DNA of 64,000 nucleotides from Achromobacter aegrifaciens (GCF_902859735.1 NZ_CADIJY010000012.1:1-64000); one strand, 5' to 3'; counted from the first letter of the stretch, positions 27,955 through 37,710 are shown. Made by a program: numbers and translations. Notes: a model not told the origin generated them from the letters alone.

Positions 27955-29294
27955 TTCGACGCAAATATTTCGGTACCGACGGTGTCCGCGGCGAAGTCGG
28001 CGGTCCGGTGATCAACGCCGAATTCGCGCTGCGTCTGGGTTACGCGGCCGGCCGCGTCCTGGCGCGTGAGCACGCCGTGCGCGGCGGCAGCCGTCCGCAG
28101 GTCGTGATCGGCAAGGACACGCGGATCTCCGGCTACATGCTGGAATCCGCGTTGGAAGCCGGCCTGTCGGCGGCAGGCATCGACGTGCTGCTGGCCGGTC
28201 CGATTCCGACCCCCGCGGTGGCCTACCTGACCCGGGCGCTGCGACTGGTGGCGGGGATTGTCATCAGCGCTTCGCACAATCCGTACCAGGACAACGGCAT
28301 CAAGTTCTTCTCGGCGCAGGGCATGAAGCTGCCCGACGAGATCGAGGCCGACATCGAAACCGCCCTGGACGAGCCGCTGGGCTGCGTCGCCTCGGAAGCG
28401 CTGGGACGCGCGCGCCGCATGGGCGACGCGCAGGGCCGCTACATCGAGTTCTGCAAGAGCACCTTCCCCAACGATCTGGACCTGAACAGCATGACGATCG
28501 TGGTGGACGCCGCCCATGGCGCCGCCTACAACATCGCGCCGCACGTGTTCCGCGAACTGGGCGCCGAAGTGCACGCCATCGGCGTCAATCCGGATGGCTT
28601 CAACATCAATAAGGGCGTGGGCGCGCTGCATCCCGAGCTGCTGGCCAAGGAAGTGCACGCTCGCGGTGCCCAGTTGGGCATCGCGCTGGACGGCGACGCT
28701 GACCGCCTGCAGATGGTGGATGGCGAAGGCCGCATCTACAACGGCGACGAACTCATGTACGCCATCGTCCGCGAACGCATGCAGCGCGGCAAGGTGGACG
28801 GCGTGGTCGGCACGCTGATGACCAACTTCGGCTTCGAACGCGAAATGCAGCGGCTGGGCGTGGGCTTCGAGCGCGCCAATGTCGGCGACCGCTACGTGCT
28901 GGAGCAGATGCAGGCGCGCGGCTGGCTGTATGGCGGCGAAAGCTCCGGCCATCTGCTGTGCCTGGACTGCCATTCGACGGGCGACGGCATCGTCGCCGCG
29001 CTGCAGGTCCTGACTGCGCTGCGCCGCAACTCGGTCGGGCTGGCGGAGTGGGTGAGCGATCTGCGCATGTATCCGCAGAAGATGATCAATGTGCCGCTGA
29101 CCCCGGGCCAGGACTGGAAGACGCATGCCGGCTTGAGCGCGGCGCGCAAGGCCGTCGAAGCCGAGCTGGACGGTCGCGGCCGCATCCTGATCCGCGCTTC
29201 GGGCACCGAGCCGAAGCTGCGCCTCATGGTCGAGGCCGAGGATGAAGCCCTGGCCGTCTCCTGCGCCGAGAAGCTTGCGGCCAGCCTGGGATAA
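27951..29294 (+). CDS. glmM: Phosphoglucosamine mutase
   Basis: Starting at [17 protein letters not shown], with AAGGAG nearby, the protein has 447 residues, the standard GlmM length. The active-site phosphoserine is S108 in [13 protein letters not shown]. The metal-binding loop is [12 protein letters not shown], the sugar-binding loop GGESSGH and the phosphate-binding loop [12 protein letters not shown]. It converts glucosamine 6-phosphate to glucosamine 1-phosphate for UDP-GlcNAc and cell wall synthesis. A good terminator follows 22 bp after the stop. Confidence 0.97.
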   Translation: MIRRKYFGTDGVRGEVGGPVINAEFALRLGYAAGRVLAREHAVRGGSRPQVVIGKDTRISGYMLESALEAGLSAAGIDVLLAGPIPTPAVAYLTRALRLVAGIVISASHNPYQDNGIKFFSAQGMKLPDEIEADIETALDEPLGCVASEALGRARRMGDAQGRYIEFCKSTFPNDLDLNSMTIVVDAAHGAAYNIAPHVFRELGAEVHAIGVNPDGFNINKGVGALHPELLAKEVHARGAQLGIALDGDADRLQMVDGEGRIYNGDELMYAIVRERMQRGKVDGVVGTLMTNFGFEREMQRLGVGFERANVGDRYVLEQMQARGWLYGGESSGHLLCLDCHSTGDGIVAALQVLTALRRNSVGLAEWVSDLRMYPQKMINVPLTPGQDWKTHAGLSAARKAVEAELDGRGRILIRASGTEPKLRLMVEAEDEALAVSCAEKLAASLG

Positions 29295-29316
29295 ACGCTG
29301 CCTTACGATTTCGAGC

Positions 29317-29350
29317 AAGGCCACCCGGCGCGTGACGGGTGGCCTTTGTT
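29317..29350 (+). terminator. Terminator of the ftsH-folP-glmM transcript
   Basis: AAGGCCACCCG and CGGGTGGCCTT form a perfect 11-bp stem with an 8-nt loop, followed by TGTTTG. Confidence 0.88.
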
Positions 29351-29506
29351 TGTTCAAGGGTTGTATAGATTTGTAAAGTTTTGTCGATTTGGGCGGAGGA
29401 TTGATTTATTCGCTCCAGACTAAACTTCATAGTCACGTAACATATTGGTCAAGTCTTTGACATACAGGGCGTCCACACTGGCTGGACTCTCTAGGAGCTT
29501 CGCGCA

Positions 29507-30313
29507 ATGCTGGAATTAGCACGCATCAATCCGAGCCGTAATGCCGCGGAACCTTGGACCGGCGCCGCCGCCAAGGTGCTGGTGGTGGGCTTGGCGCGCA
29601 CCGCTGAAGAAATCGAGCAGATTCAACGCCTGCGCTACGACGTCTTCACCGAGGACATGGGCGCGGTGTTCCCCGACGCCCAGGACGGCATCGAGCATGA
29701 TCGCTTCGATCCGTTCTGCGAACATCTGATGGTCCGCGAGCTGGATACGGGCCGCGTAGTCGGCACCTACCGGATCCTGACGCCGGAAAAGGCGCGAGAG
29801 GCTGGCGGGTATTACTCGCAGTCCGAGTTCGACCTGTCCGGGCTGGGCTCCATCCAGGACGAGCTGGTCGAAGTCGGCCGCTCTTGCACCCACCCCGACT
29901 ACCGCAGCGGCGGCGTGATCATGCTGTTGTGGTCTGGCCTGGCCGAATACCTGCGCCGGGGCGGTTATCAGTACGTGCTGGGCTGCGCCAGCGTCAGCCT
30001 GCGCGACGACGGCGTCACGGCCGCCGAAGTGTGGCGCACCATTTCCAAGCAGCTGCCGCAGGGCGATGAGCCGCGCGTGACGCCGCTGCACCGCTATCCG
30101 GTGGAGAAGCTCAACAGCACCCTGCCGGCGCGCGTGCCGCCGCTGATCAAGGGCTATCTGAAGCTTGGCGCCAAGGTCTGTGGCGAGCCCGCCTGGGACC
30201 CCGATTTCAACGCCGCGGATTTCCCGGTCCTGCTGAAGATGGACCGCATGGACGAGCGCTACCGCCGCCATTTCGGGCTGGATCAGCCCGCAACCGCCGC
30301 TGTCCAGCGCTGA
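29507..30313 (+). CDS. olsB: OlsB-like N-acyltransferase (GNAT fold, ornithine-lipid type)
   Basis: The 268-residue protein belongs to the acetyltransferase group that contains OlsB and long-chain N-acyl amino acid synthases: IQRLRYDVFTEDMGAVFPDAQDGIEHDRFDPFCEHLMVRE, TYRILTPEKAREAGGYYSQSEFDLS, and VEVGRSCTHPDYRSGGVIMLLWSGLAEYL. OlsB adds a 3-hydroxyacyl chain from acyl-ACP to ornithine, giving lyso-ornithine lipid, a phosphorus-free membrane lipid. The partner olsA is not in the window. TAGGAG precedes the ATG by 9 nt. Its position next to ppx, ppk and pst genes fits a phosphate-starvation role; no clear Pho box was found in front of it. A related N-acyl amino acid synthase is the main alternative. 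Confidence 0.8.
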   Translation: MLELARINPSRNAAEPWTGAAAKVLVVGLARTAEEIEQIQRLRYDVFTEDMGAVFPDAQDGIEHDRFDPFCEHLMVRELDTGRVVGTYRILTPEKAREAGGYYSQSEFDLSGLGSIQDELVEVGRSCTHPDYRSGGVIMLLWSGLAEYLRRGGYQYVLGCASVSLRDDGVTAAEVWRTISKQLPQGDEPRVTPLHRYPVEKLNSTLPARVPPLIKGYLKLGAKVCGEPAWDPDFNAADFPVLLKMDRMDERYRRHFGLDQPATAAVQR

Positions 30314-30320
30314 GACCCCC

Positions 30321-30431
30321 ATGCGCCGCCTGTTCCGCCGCATGAAGATCAGGTTGATACGGCGGGCCACCAGGCCCTTGCGCATGGAACTCAAGCGGCT
30401 GGATCGCGAAACCGATCTGTCGCCGTTCTAG
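30321..30431 (+). CDS. Possible 36-residue Arg-rich small protein
   Basis: ATGCGCCGCCTGTTCCGCCG opens a 36-codon frame seven bases after the olsB stop. The product is strongly basic (about a dozen arginines and lysines) with a hydrophobic periodicity that would suit an amphipathic helix, and ends DRETDLSPF. No good ribosome-binding site is visible, so it may depend on coupling to olsB or may not be translated at all. No family recognised. Confidence 0.3.
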   Translation: MRRLFRRMKIRLIRRATRPLRMELKRLDRETDLSPF

Positions 30432-30462
30432 CGCGTCGGCCCCGCAGGGCGGGGTCCGAACA

Positions 30463-30484
30463 GGGCGGCGCGGGCGCGCCGCCC
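30463..30484. terminator. Perfect GC hairpin between olsB region and ppx
   Basis: GGGCGGCGC and GCGCCGCCC form a 9-bp perfect stem with loop GGGC, 10 bp from the ppx stop and about 30 bp past the small frame. A second hairpin CCCCGC/GCGGGG lies at about 30440-30454. No U-run is present on either strand. Confidence 0.5.
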
Positions 30485-30494
30485 GGCTGGTTCC

Positions 30495-31982
30495 TCAGAA
30501 CTCCAGCAGTTCGAACGAAAAGCCCACCTTGTTCCACTCGGCTTCTTCCGCGCGCAGCGTGAAGTCGCTCAGGGGGTGCTGCGCCAGCCATTCGCGGTTG
30601 ACCCGCACCACGATCGAGTTGTCGCGCACCGACGCGGTCAGCGGCAGCGGTTCGATTTCATTGCGGCGGCGGAACAGCAGCACCGCCAGGCGCAGGCTGA
30701 GGATGGCCTTCCATTGCGGGCGCGAGCGCACCAGCGGTTCCAGCTTGGTCAGCTTGCCCTGATGGCCGAGCGCAAGCAGCGCCAGCAACTGCTGGTCGGC
30801 GCGCGAGAACCCGGGCATGTCGGCGTTTTCCAGCACGTAGGCGGTGTGCTTGTGGTACGCATTGTGGGCGATGGACAGGCCCACTTCGTGCAGGTCGGCC
30901 GCCCAGCCCAGCGCGGGGCGCAGCTCCGCGCGCTCCGGACCATCCGGGAACATGGCGTCGAACAGCGTCAGCGCAGCGTGGTGCACGCGACGCGCCTGGT
31001 TGACGTCGACGTGGTAGCGCTTCATGAACTGGCGCACCGATTCATCGCGCTTGTCATGCTCGTCATCGCGGCCCAGCAGGTCGTACAGCACGCCCAGGCG
31101 CAAGGCGCCATCGCCGGTGTGCATGACGTCGATGCCCAGCTCGTCGAACAGGGCGCTCATGATGGCCAGGCCGCCGGGCAGCACGTCCGAGCGTTCGATC
31201 TTGATGCCGGGCAGTTCGGATGGGATGACGCGGCCCGAGCGGATGATGCGGTCCTTCAGCTTGTTCAGGCCGGCGCGCGTGATGCCTCGGTCCGAGAAGC
31301 GGCATTCGGTCAGGATGGCGAACAGCGCCTTGGCCGTGCCGGAGGAGCCGTAGGCTTCCTTCCAGCCCATCTTGCGGTACTGCTTGGCGATGACTTCGAT
31401 CTCGCGGCGCGCGGCCAGCTCGGCCTGCTTCATCTGATGAGCGTCCACCACGCCGTCCGAGAAGAACTGGCGGCTGTAGCTGACGCAACCCATGTAGAGC
31501 GAGGACATCAGGCCGGGCTCGTGGCCTTTGCCGATGATGACCTCGGTCGAGCCGCCGCCGATATCGATGACCAGGCGCTTGTTGGGCGAGGGGGGCAGGG
31601 TGTGGACCACGCCGGAGAAGATCAGGCGGGCCTCTTCGCGGCCGGCGATGACTTCGATGGGAAAGCCCAGTGCGGCTTCGGCGCGCGGCAGGAAATCGCG
31701 GGTGTTGCGGGCAACGCGGAACGTGTTGGTGGCGACGGCGCGGACCCGGTTGGGATGGAAGCTGCGCAGGCGGTCGCCGAAGCGCTCCAGCACGGCGATG
31801 GCCCTGTCGATGGCCTCGTCGCCCAGCCTCTTTTCGGAGTCCAGGCCGGCCGCAAGCCGGACGGTTTCCTTGAGGCGGTCGATCTGATAGATCTGGGGCG
31901 TACCGTCCTGTTGAACGATGCGTCCGATGGAGAGGCGGAAGCTGTTGGACCCGAGGTCCACCGCGGCCAGAAGTTGATCCAT
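30495..31982 (-). CDS. ppx: Exopolyphosphatase (Ppx/GppA family)
   Basis: Starting at MDQLLAAVDLGSNSFRLSIG the protein has 495 residues. The ASKHA-type phosphate loops are present: VDLGSNSFRLSI, and LVIDIGGGSTEVIIGKGHEP. The catalytic glutamate region is VIAGREEARLIF. A C-terminal HD-like helical domain (YHVDVNQARRVHHAALTLFDAM, GWAADLHEVGLSIAHNAYHKHTAYV) is typical of long Ppx/GppA proteins. It removes terminal phosphate from polyphosphate and may act on pppGpp. It is divergent from ppk with a 208-bp intergenic region. Confidence 0.94.
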   Translation of the reverse strand: MDQLLAAVDLGSNSFRLSIGRIVQQDGTPQIYQIDRLKETVRLAAGLDSEKRLGDEAIDRAIAVLERFGDRLRSFHPNRVRAVATNTFRVARNTRDFLPRAEAALGFPIEVIAGREEARLIFSGVVHTLPPSPNKRLVIDIGGGSTEVIIGKGHEPGLMSSLYMGCVSYSRQFFSDGVVDAHQMKQAELAARREIEVIAKQYRKMGWKEAYGSSGTAKALFAILTECRFSDRGITRAGLNKLKDRIIRSGRVIPSELPGIKIERSDVLPGGLAIMSALFDELGIDVMHTGDGALRLGVLYDLLGRDDEHDKRDESVRQFMKRYHVDVNQARRVHHAALTLFDAMFPDGPERAELRPALGWAADLHEVGLSIAHNAYHKHTAYVLENADMPGFSRADQQLLALLALGHQGKLTKLEPLVRSRPQWKAILSLRLAVLLFRRRNEIEPLPLTASVRDNSIVVRVNREWLAQHPLSDFTLRAEEAEWNKVGFSFELLEF

Positions 31983-32138
31983 GCGGCTCGTAAATATTGT
32001 CTGAGAGGTGGCCCGATTATAGAGATCCCATGTGACAGCGCCCCCGCCCACGTTTTTTTTCTTATGGAACAGGGGTTTGCGGCATCTGATCCGCCTGCTA
32101 TGCGTCCCGGTTTTGGCGTACGCTACGTATTTGCTGCT

Positions 32139-32172
32139 GTGTCATGGAACCGTCACTTTTTTGCAGTAAAAC
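32139..32172 (+). promoter_or_regulatory. Candidate Pho box and -10 element of ppk
   Basis: GTGTCAT, 4 bp and CCGTCAC follow the PhoB direct-repeat pattern CTGTCAT-N4-CTGTCAT (6 of 7 and 5-6 of 7). TAAAAC starts 10 bp after the second repeat, the same geometry as at the pstS promoter in this window. Confidence 0.6.
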
Positions 32173-32190
32173 TCCACGCTCTCCCTACGT

Positions 32191-34278
32191 ATGGAATCCG
32201 GTATGCCCTCACGCCCTCCTGCCGAGCCTTTGCTTCTGAACCGCGAGTTGTCGCTGCTGAAATTCAACGAACGCGTGCTGGCGATGGCGGAGAATCCCAA
32301 GACTCCCTTGCTGGAACGCCTGCGCTACGTCTGCATCGTCAGTTCCAACCTGGATGAGTTCTTCGAGATCCGGATTTCCAGCCTGAAGGAGCAGCAGCGC
32401 CAGTCGCCGAATCTGGTGGGGCCCGACGGCATGACGCCCGACCAGGCGTTCGACAATGTGCAGCAGGCGGTGCACGAACTGGTCAACCGCCAGTACAACC
32501 TGCTCAACGACGAGATCCTGCCGGCCATGCACGCCGAGGGCATTTCGTTGCACCACGCGTCCGAATGGAATCCGCAGCAGCAGGAATGGGCGCGCGATGT
32601 CTTCAATCGCGACGTGATGCCGCTGCTGACCCCGATCGGACTGGATCCGGCGCATCCGTTTCCGCGGGTCTACAACAAGAGCCTGAACTTCATCGTGTCG
32701 CTGTCGGGCGCCGACGCCTTTGGCCGGCAAGCCTCGATCGCCGTGGTGCAGGCGCCGCGCGCCTTGCCGCGCCTGATCAAGATGCCGCAGGAGCTGTCGG
32801 GCCAGCCCGAGGGCTACATCCTGCTGACCTCGCTGCTGCGCGCCTTTGTCGGCGAGCTCTTCCCGGGCCTGGAAATGCTGGGCTGCTATCAGTGGCGGGT
32901 CACGCGCAACAGCGACCTGTTCGTGGACGAGGAAGAAGTCACCAACCTGCGCCACGCCTTGCAGGGCGAGTTGTCGCAGCGCAACTTCGGCGCCGCCGTG
33001 CGCCTGGAGATCGACAAGCTGACGCCGGTCGAACTGGAACACTTCCTGCAGCGCGAGTTCTCGCTCAAGGCCGAGGACACGTACCGCGTGCCGGGGCCGG
33101 TGAATCTGTCGCGCCTGATGCAGCTGTGCAACTCGGATTCGCGCCCGGATCTGTTGTTCCCGGATTACCGCGCGCCCGTGCCGGCGCCGTTCGACCGCGT
33201 GGGCGACAAGCCGGCCGAACTGTTCGAGGCCGTGGCCGAGCAGGACCGCCTGCTGCACCATCCCTACCAGTCGTTCCAACCCGTCATCGACTTCCTGACC
33301 GCCGCCGCGCTGGATCCGGACGTCATGGCGATCAAGCAGACCATCTACCGCACCGGCGAGGACTCCGAGCTGATGAAGATCCTGCTGGCCGCCGCGCGCG
33401 CCGGCAAGGAGGTGACGGTGGTGGTGGAGCTGATGGCCCGCTTCGACGAGCAGACCAACATCAACTGGGCTTCCAAGCTGGAAGAGGTGGGGGCGCACGT
33501 CGTGTACGGCGTGGTGGCGCACAAGACGCACGCCAAGATGGCCGTGGTGTTGCGCCGCGAAAAAGGGCGGCTGCGCCGCTATGCCCACCTGGGCACCGGC
33601 AACTACCACCCGCGCACGGCGCGCCTGTACACCGACTTCGGCTTGCTGACCGCCGATCCTAAGCTGTGCGAGGACATGGACAAGGTGTTCGCGCAGCTGA
33701 CCGGGCTGGGCGCGCGCCGTTCGCTCAAGGCGCTGATGCAGTCACCCTTCACCATGCACGACGGCATGGTGGCGCTGATCCGCGCCGAGGCCCGCGCGGC
33801 CAAGGCCGGCAAGCGTTCGCGCATCATGGCCAAGATGAACTCGCTCTTGGAAGAACAGATCATCGAAGAGCTTTACAAGGCCGGTCAGGCCGGCGTGAAG
33901 ATCGACCTGATCGTGCGCGGCGTATGCGCATTGCGCGCCGGCGTGCCGGGGCTGTCCGAGAACATCCGGGTGCGTTCCATCGTCGGCCGCTTCCTGGAGC
34001 ATTCGCGGGTCTTCTACTTCTACGCCGAGGGCGAAGAAACCGTGTACCTGTCGTCGGCCGACTGGATGGATCGCAACTTCTTCCGCCGGGTAGAGATCGC
34101 TTTCCCGATCTACGACAAGACCCTGAAGAAGCGCGTCATCGACGAAGCCTTCACCTACGCCCTGCGCGACAACCAGCTGGCCTGGCAGCAACTGCCCGAC
34201 GGCGACTACACCCGCGTCAAGAGCCGTCGCGAGCCCTTCAACGTGCACCAGTACCTGATGCAGAAGCTGGGCGTGTAA
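32191..34278 (+). CDS. ppk1: Polyphosphate kinase 1
   Basis: The 695-residue protein has the Ppk1 domain order: N-terminal domain (LLLNRELSLLKFNERVLAMAENP), a middle domain, and two PLD-like C-terminal domains. Catalytic segments include VVYGVVAHKTHAKMAVVLRRE with the autophosphorylated histidine, and YAHLGTGNYHPRTARLYTDFGLLT. It reversibly polymerises the gamma-phosphate of ATP into polyphosphate. An alternative start four codons downstream (MPSRPPAEP) is equally possible; neither has a strong ribosome-binding site. Divergent from ppx, and likely induced by phosphate limitation through the Pho box. Confidence 0.95.
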   Translation: MESGMPSRPPAEPLLLNRELSLLKFNERVLAMAENPKTPLLERLRYVCIVSSNLDEFFEIRISSLKEQQRQSPNLVGPDGMTPDQAFDNVQQAVHELVNRQYNLLNDEILPAMHAEGISLHHASEWNPQQQEWARDVFNRDVMPLLTPIGLDPAHPFPRVYNKSLNFIVSLSGADAFGRQASIAVVQAPRALPRLIKMPQELSGQPEGYILLTSLLRAFVGELFPGLEMLGCYQWRVTRNSDLFVDEEEVTNLRHALQGELSQRNFGAAVRLEIDKLTPVELEHFLQREFSLKAEDTYRVPGPVNLSRLMQLCNSDSRPDLLFPDYRAPVPAPFDRVGDKPAELFEAVAEQDRLLHHPYQSFQPVIDFLTAAALDPDVMAIKQTIYRTGEDSELMKILLAAARAGKEVTVVVELMARFDEQTNINWASKLEEVGAHVVYGVVAHKTHAKMAVVLRREKGRLRRYAHLGTGNYHPRTARLYTDFGLLTADPKLCEDMDKVFAQLTGLGARRSLKALMQSPFTMHDGMVALIRAEARAAKAGKRSRIMAKMNSLLEEQIIEELYKAGQAGVKIDLIVRGVCALRAGVPGLSENIRVRSIVGRFLEHSRVFYFYAEGEETVYLSSADWMDRNFFRRVEIAFPIYDKTLKKRVIDEAFTYALRDNQLAWQQLPDGDYTRVKSRREPFNVHQYLMQKLGV

Positions 34279-34284
34279 CGCCTG

Positions 34285-34307
34285 CCGCCCCGACCGGGGC
34301 GGTTTTC
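34285..34307 (+). terminator. Terminator of ppk
   Basis: CCGCCCC and GGGGCGG form a perfect 7-bp stem with loop GACC, followed by TTTTC, seven bases after the ppk stop. Confidence 0.75.
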
Positions 34308-34400
34308 GAAGCAAGGCCTCCCATATGTTCGTCCCCCTTTTTAGGGTGGCGGCGTTCGAGGCAAATCCTCCCCAGATCCAGGCCGCGCGGATCCGGCTCC

Positions 34401-34455
34401 GCGCCGGTCCGCCACCGGCGCCCCCTGGGAGGGAGGCGCGCAGCGCCTCGGGGGG
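34401..34455. repeat. Compound palindromic intergenic element
   Basis: Two adjacent hairpins are seen: GCGCCGGT/ACCGGCGC with a 5-nt loop (34401-34421), and GAGGCGC/GCGCCTC with loop GCA (34433-34449). The second is enclosed by CCCCC at 34421-34425 and GGGGG at 34450 onward. The structure and composition resemble dispersed intergenic repeats of Alcaligenaceae genomes; only one copy is in this window. Confidence 0.45.
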
Positions 34456-34462
34456 ATCATGA

Positions 34463-34496
34463 CTGTCACTATCCTGTCATGTGGGACTTCTATTAT
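34463..34496 (+). promoter_or_regulatory. Pho box and -10 of the pstSCAB operon
   Basis: CTGTCAC, TATC and CTGTCAT form a near-perfect PhoB box (two 7-bp direct repeats with 4-bp spacing). The -10 hexamer TATTAT starts 10 bp downstream at 34491. The box replaces a -35 element, as at PhoB-activated promoters in general. Confidence 0.88.
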
Positions 34497-34568
34497 TCGA
34501 GGGTCGCTGAAAGACAGGCAGTTTTCCAAGCCTGCCAGACTCCTCCAACGAGCACAGAAGGAACCCTG

Positions 34569-35609
34569 ATGTTCAAACGTGTCTTCAAACAAGTTTCCCT
34601 GGGCGTCGCGCTGAGCGCCGCCGTATTTGCCGTCCAGGCCGCCGACGTGACCGGCGCCGGCGCTTCGTTCCCGTACCCGATCTACGCCAAGTGGGCCTCC
34701 GACTACAAGGCCGCCACCAATAGCGCCGTCAACTACCAGTCCATCGGTTCGGGCGGCGGTCAGCAACAAATCATCGCCAAGACCGTCGATTTCGGCGCTT
34801 CGGACGATCCCATGAAGGCTGCCGATCTGGAAAAGAACGGCCTGCTGCAATTCCCGGCCGTCATCGGCGGCACGGTTGCCGTGGTGAACATCGACGGCGT
34901 CGAACCCGGCAAGCTGAAGCTGTCGGGCAAGGTCCTGGCCGACATCTTCCTGGGCAAGATCAAGAAGTGGGACGACGCTGCCATCAAGGCGCTGAACCCC
35001 GACCTGAAGCTGCCGGCCGCCGACATCATCGTCGTGCACCGCTCGGACGGCTCGGGCACCACCTTCGGCTGGACCAACTACCTGTCCAAGGTGTCGCCGG
35101 ACTGGAAGTCGACCGTGGGCGAAGGCAAGGCCGTCAAGTGGCCCGTGGGTCAGGGCGGCAAGGGCAACGAAGGCGTCGCCGCCTACGTCGGCCAGCTGAA
35201 GAACTCGATCGGCTACGTGGAATACGCCTACGCCAAGCAGAACAAGCTGGCCTGGACGCAACTGCAGAACAAGGACGGCAAGTTCGTCCAGCCGGAACAG
35301 AAGGCGTTCGCAGCCGCGGCCGCCAACGCCGACTGGAAGAGCGCGCCGGGCATGGGCGTGGTCCTGACCGACGAGCCGGGCGCCGATTCCTGGCCCGTCA
35401 CCGCCGCCACCTTCATCCTGGTCCACAAGTCGCAAGACAAGCCGGCGCAGGGCAAGGCCGTGCTGGAATTCTTCGACTGGGCCTTCAAGAACGGCGCCAA
35501 GTCGGCTGAAGCCATGGACTACGTGCCGCTGCCGGAAGCCGTGACCAAGGAAATCCGCGCCGCCTGGGGCGAAGTCAAGGCCGCCGACGGCAAGGCCGTC
35601 TGGCAATAA
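34569..35609 (+). CDS. pstS: Phosphate ABC transporter substrate-binding protein PstS
   Basis: Starting at MFKRVFKQVSLGV, with AAGGAA upstream, the protein has 346 residues and a Sec signal peptide cleaved near AVQA/ADVTGAG. The mature protein has the phosphate-binding motifs VTGAGASFPYPIYAKWASDY, SIGSGGGQQQI, DFGASDDPM and VVHRSDGSGTTFGWTNYLS. It captures inorganic phosphate in the periplasm for PstCAB. The same frame is open far upstream, but that part runs against ppk and carries no signal peptide. The gene lies behind a strong Pho box and heads pstSCAB. Confidence 0.96.
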   Translation: MFKRVFKQVSLGVALSAAVFAVQAADVTGAGASFPYPIYAKWASDYKAATNSAVNYQSIGSGGGQQQIIAKTVDFGASDDPMKAADLEKNGLLQFPAVIGGTVAVVNIDGVEPGKLKLSGKVLADIFLGKIKKWDDAAIKALNPDLKLPAADIIVVHRSDGSGTTFGWTNYLSKVSPDWKSTVGEGKAVKWPVGQGGKGNEGVAAYVGQLKNSIGYVEYAYAKQNKLAWTQLQNKDGKFVQPEQKAFAAAAANADWKSAPGMGVVLTDEPGADSWPVTAATFILVHKSQDKPAQGKAVLEFFDWAFKNGAKSAEAMDYVPLPEAVTKEIRAAWGEVKAADGKAVWQ

Positions 35610-35764
35610 AGGCTTGAGCGCGAGGGAGGCCGGCTGACAATGCCAATCTCCGTCGCGCGCAATCCACAGCGGCCGCCGCTGGCGTTCCGGATACGGGATG
35701 CTGGCGGCGGTCCGCCGCAAGACCTTCGAAGTTTCTCCCCTGGTTTCCTAAGGAAAGTCCATCC

Positions 35765-36781
35765 ATGAGCGCGGTAATGGATAATAGTGTGCCGCTTTCG
35801 CCCAGCGTGGCGGACTCCGTGACTACCGGCACGCCTTCGCCTATGAAGCAAAACAAAAACGCGCTGATGGATGCGCTATTCAAGAACCTGACCCGCCTGT
35901 TCGCCTTCCTGGTGTTCATCCTGCTGGCGGCGATTCTTGTTTCCCTGATCTACGGCAGCCGCGAATCGCTGGCCAAGTATGGCCTGTCGTTCCTCTGGCT
36001 CAACGACTGGGATCCGGTCAATTCGAACTACGGCGCCGTGGTGCCCATCATCGGTACGCTGCTGACCTCGGCCATCGCCCTGATCATCGCCGTGCCCGTG
36101 TCCTTCGGCATCGCCATCTTCCTGACCGAACTGTCGCCCACCTGGCTGCGCCGCCCCCTGGGCACAGCGGTCGAAATGCTGGCGGCGATTCCGTCCATCA
36201 TCTACGGCATGTGGGGCCTGTTCGTCTTCGTCCCCGTGTTCCAGCAGTATGTGCAGCCCTTCATGATCGCCACATTGGGCAGCCTGCCCGTGATCGGCGG
36301 CATCTTCGCGGGGCCGCCCTTCGGCATCGGCATCTTCACGGCCGGCCTGATCCTCTCGATCATGATCATCCCGTTCATCGCCGCGGTGATGCGCGACGTG
36401 TTCGAACTGGTGCCGGCGATGCTCAAGGAATCCGCCTACGGCCTGGGCAGCACGACCTGGGAAGTGATGTGGCGCGTGGTGCTGCCCTACACCAAGTCGG
36501 GCGTCATCGGCGGCATCATGCTGGGCCTGGGCCGCGCGCTTGGCGAAACCATGGCGGTGACCTTCGTCATCGGCAACGCCTTCAAGTGGTCCGGTTCGCT
36601 GTTCTCGCCGGGCAACTCGATCGCTTCGGCGCTGGCCAACGAATTCAATGAAGCGGGCGGCATACAGAAGTCGGCGCTGCTGGAACTGGGCCTGATCCTG
36701 TTCCTGATCACGACCATCGTGCTCGCGCTGGCCAAGATGCTGCTGGTTCGCTTGTCCGCCAGTGAAGGCAAGAAAACCTGA
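35765..36781 (+). CDS. pstC: Phosphate ABC transporter permease PstC
   Basis: The 338-residue membrane protein has a long polar N-terminus, then six predicted spans and the binding-protein-dependent permease coupling loop [27 protein letters not shown]. Characteristic PstC segments are [15 protein letters not shown] and [16 protein letters not shown]. It pairs with PstA to form the phosphate channel. AAGGAAAG lies 7 nt before the ATG. The 155-bp gap after pstS holds no terminator that I can see. Confidence 0.95.
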   Translation: MSAVMDNSVPLSPSVADSVTTGTPSPMKQNKNALMDALFKNLTRLFAFLVFILLAAILVSLIYGSRESLAKYGLSFLWLNDWDPVNSNYGAVVPIIGTLLTSAIALIIAVPVSFGIAIFLTELSPTWLRRPLGTAVEMLAAIPSIIYGMWGLFVFVPVFQQYVQPFMIATLGSLPVIGGIFAGPPFGIGIFTAGLILSIMIIPFIAAVMRDVFELVPAMLKESAYGLGSTTWEVMWRVVLPYTKSGVIGGIMLGLGRALGETMAVTFVIGNAFKWSGSLFSPGNSIASALANEFNEAGGIQKSALLELGLILFLITTIVLALAKMLLVRLSASEGKKT

Positions 36782-36807
36782 CGCGCCGCGAGCACAAGGA
36801 AAAGATC

Positions 36808-37662
36808 ATGGCTGTATCCGTACTCAATATGCAGAACGGCACCTATCGCCGGCGCCGCGTAGTCAACCGCATCATGCTGACCGTGTCGCTGGGCACCCTG
36901 GTGTTCGGGCTGTTCTGGCTGTTCTGGATCATTCTGACGCTGTTGATGAAGGGCGCGCCCGCGCTGTCGTACACGCTCTTCACCGAGATCACGCCGCCGC
37001 CCGGGCAGACCGGCGGTCTCATCAACGCCATCTTCGGCAGCGTGATGATGGCTGGCGTGGGCACGCTCATCGGCACGCCCGTCGGCATCCTGGCCGGCAC
37101 CTACCTGGCCGAATACGGCCAGCGCGGCTGGCTGGCGCCGGCCACGCGCTTCCTGAACGACGTGCTGCTGTCGGCCCCGTCCATCATCATCGGCCTGTTC
37201 ATCTACGCCGTGTACGTGGCCCAGGTGGGGCACTACTCGGGCTGGGCCGGCGCCATCGCGCTGTCCATCCTGGTGATTCCGGTGGTGGTGCGCACCACCG
37301 ACAACATGCTGCTGCTGGTGCCCAACAGCCTGCGCGAAGCCGCTGCCGCGCTGGGCTGCCCCAAGTGGCGCATGATCACCATGGTGTGCTATCGCGCCGC
37401 TAAGACCGGCATCATCACCGGCGTGCTGCTGGCCATCGCCCGCATCTCGGGTGAAACCGCGCCGCTGCTGTTCACCGCGCTGTCGAACCAGTTCATGTCC
37501 TTGAACATGAACGGCCCGATGGCCAACCTGCCGGTCGTGATCTACCAGTACGCCGCCAGCCCCTTCAAGGACTGGAACAACCTGGCCTGGGCCGGCGCCA
37601 CCCTGATTACGCTGCTGGTGCTGGGCATCAACATCATCGCCCGCAACATGTTCCGCAAGTAA
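36808..37662 (+). CDS. pstA: Phosphate ABC transporter permease PstA
   Basis: The 284-residue membrane protein has six predicted spans and PstA hallmarks: [35 protein letters not shown], and the coupling loop [27 protein letters not shown]. With PstC it forms the membrane part of the high-affinity phosphate importer. AAGGAAAAG precedes the ATG; the gap to pstC is 26 bp. Confidence 0.95.
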   Translation: MAVSVLNMQNGTYRRRRVVNRIMLTVSLGTLVFGLFWLFWIILTLLMKGAPALSYTLFTEITPPPGQTGGLINAIFGSVMMAGVGTLIGTPVGILAGTYLAEYGQRGWLAPATRFLNDVLLSAPSIIIGLFIYAVYVAQVGHYSGWAGAIALSILVIPVVVRTTDNMLLLVPNSLREAAAALGCPKWRMITMVCYRAAKTGIITGVLLAIARISGETAPLLFTALSNQFMSLNMNGPMANLPVVIYQYAASPFKDWNNLAWAGATLITLLVLGINIIARNMFRK

Positions 37663-37710
37663 AGATCGCTATGCCGGCGCGCCGGGCGCGCCGGAGCCAA
37701 GGGAAACCAA

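Noticed and set aside
29295-29506. Pho box in front of the olsB-like gene
   Set aside because: Only weak partial matches such as TTGTCGA were found and no pair with 4-bp spacing, so I do not claim a PhoB site here.
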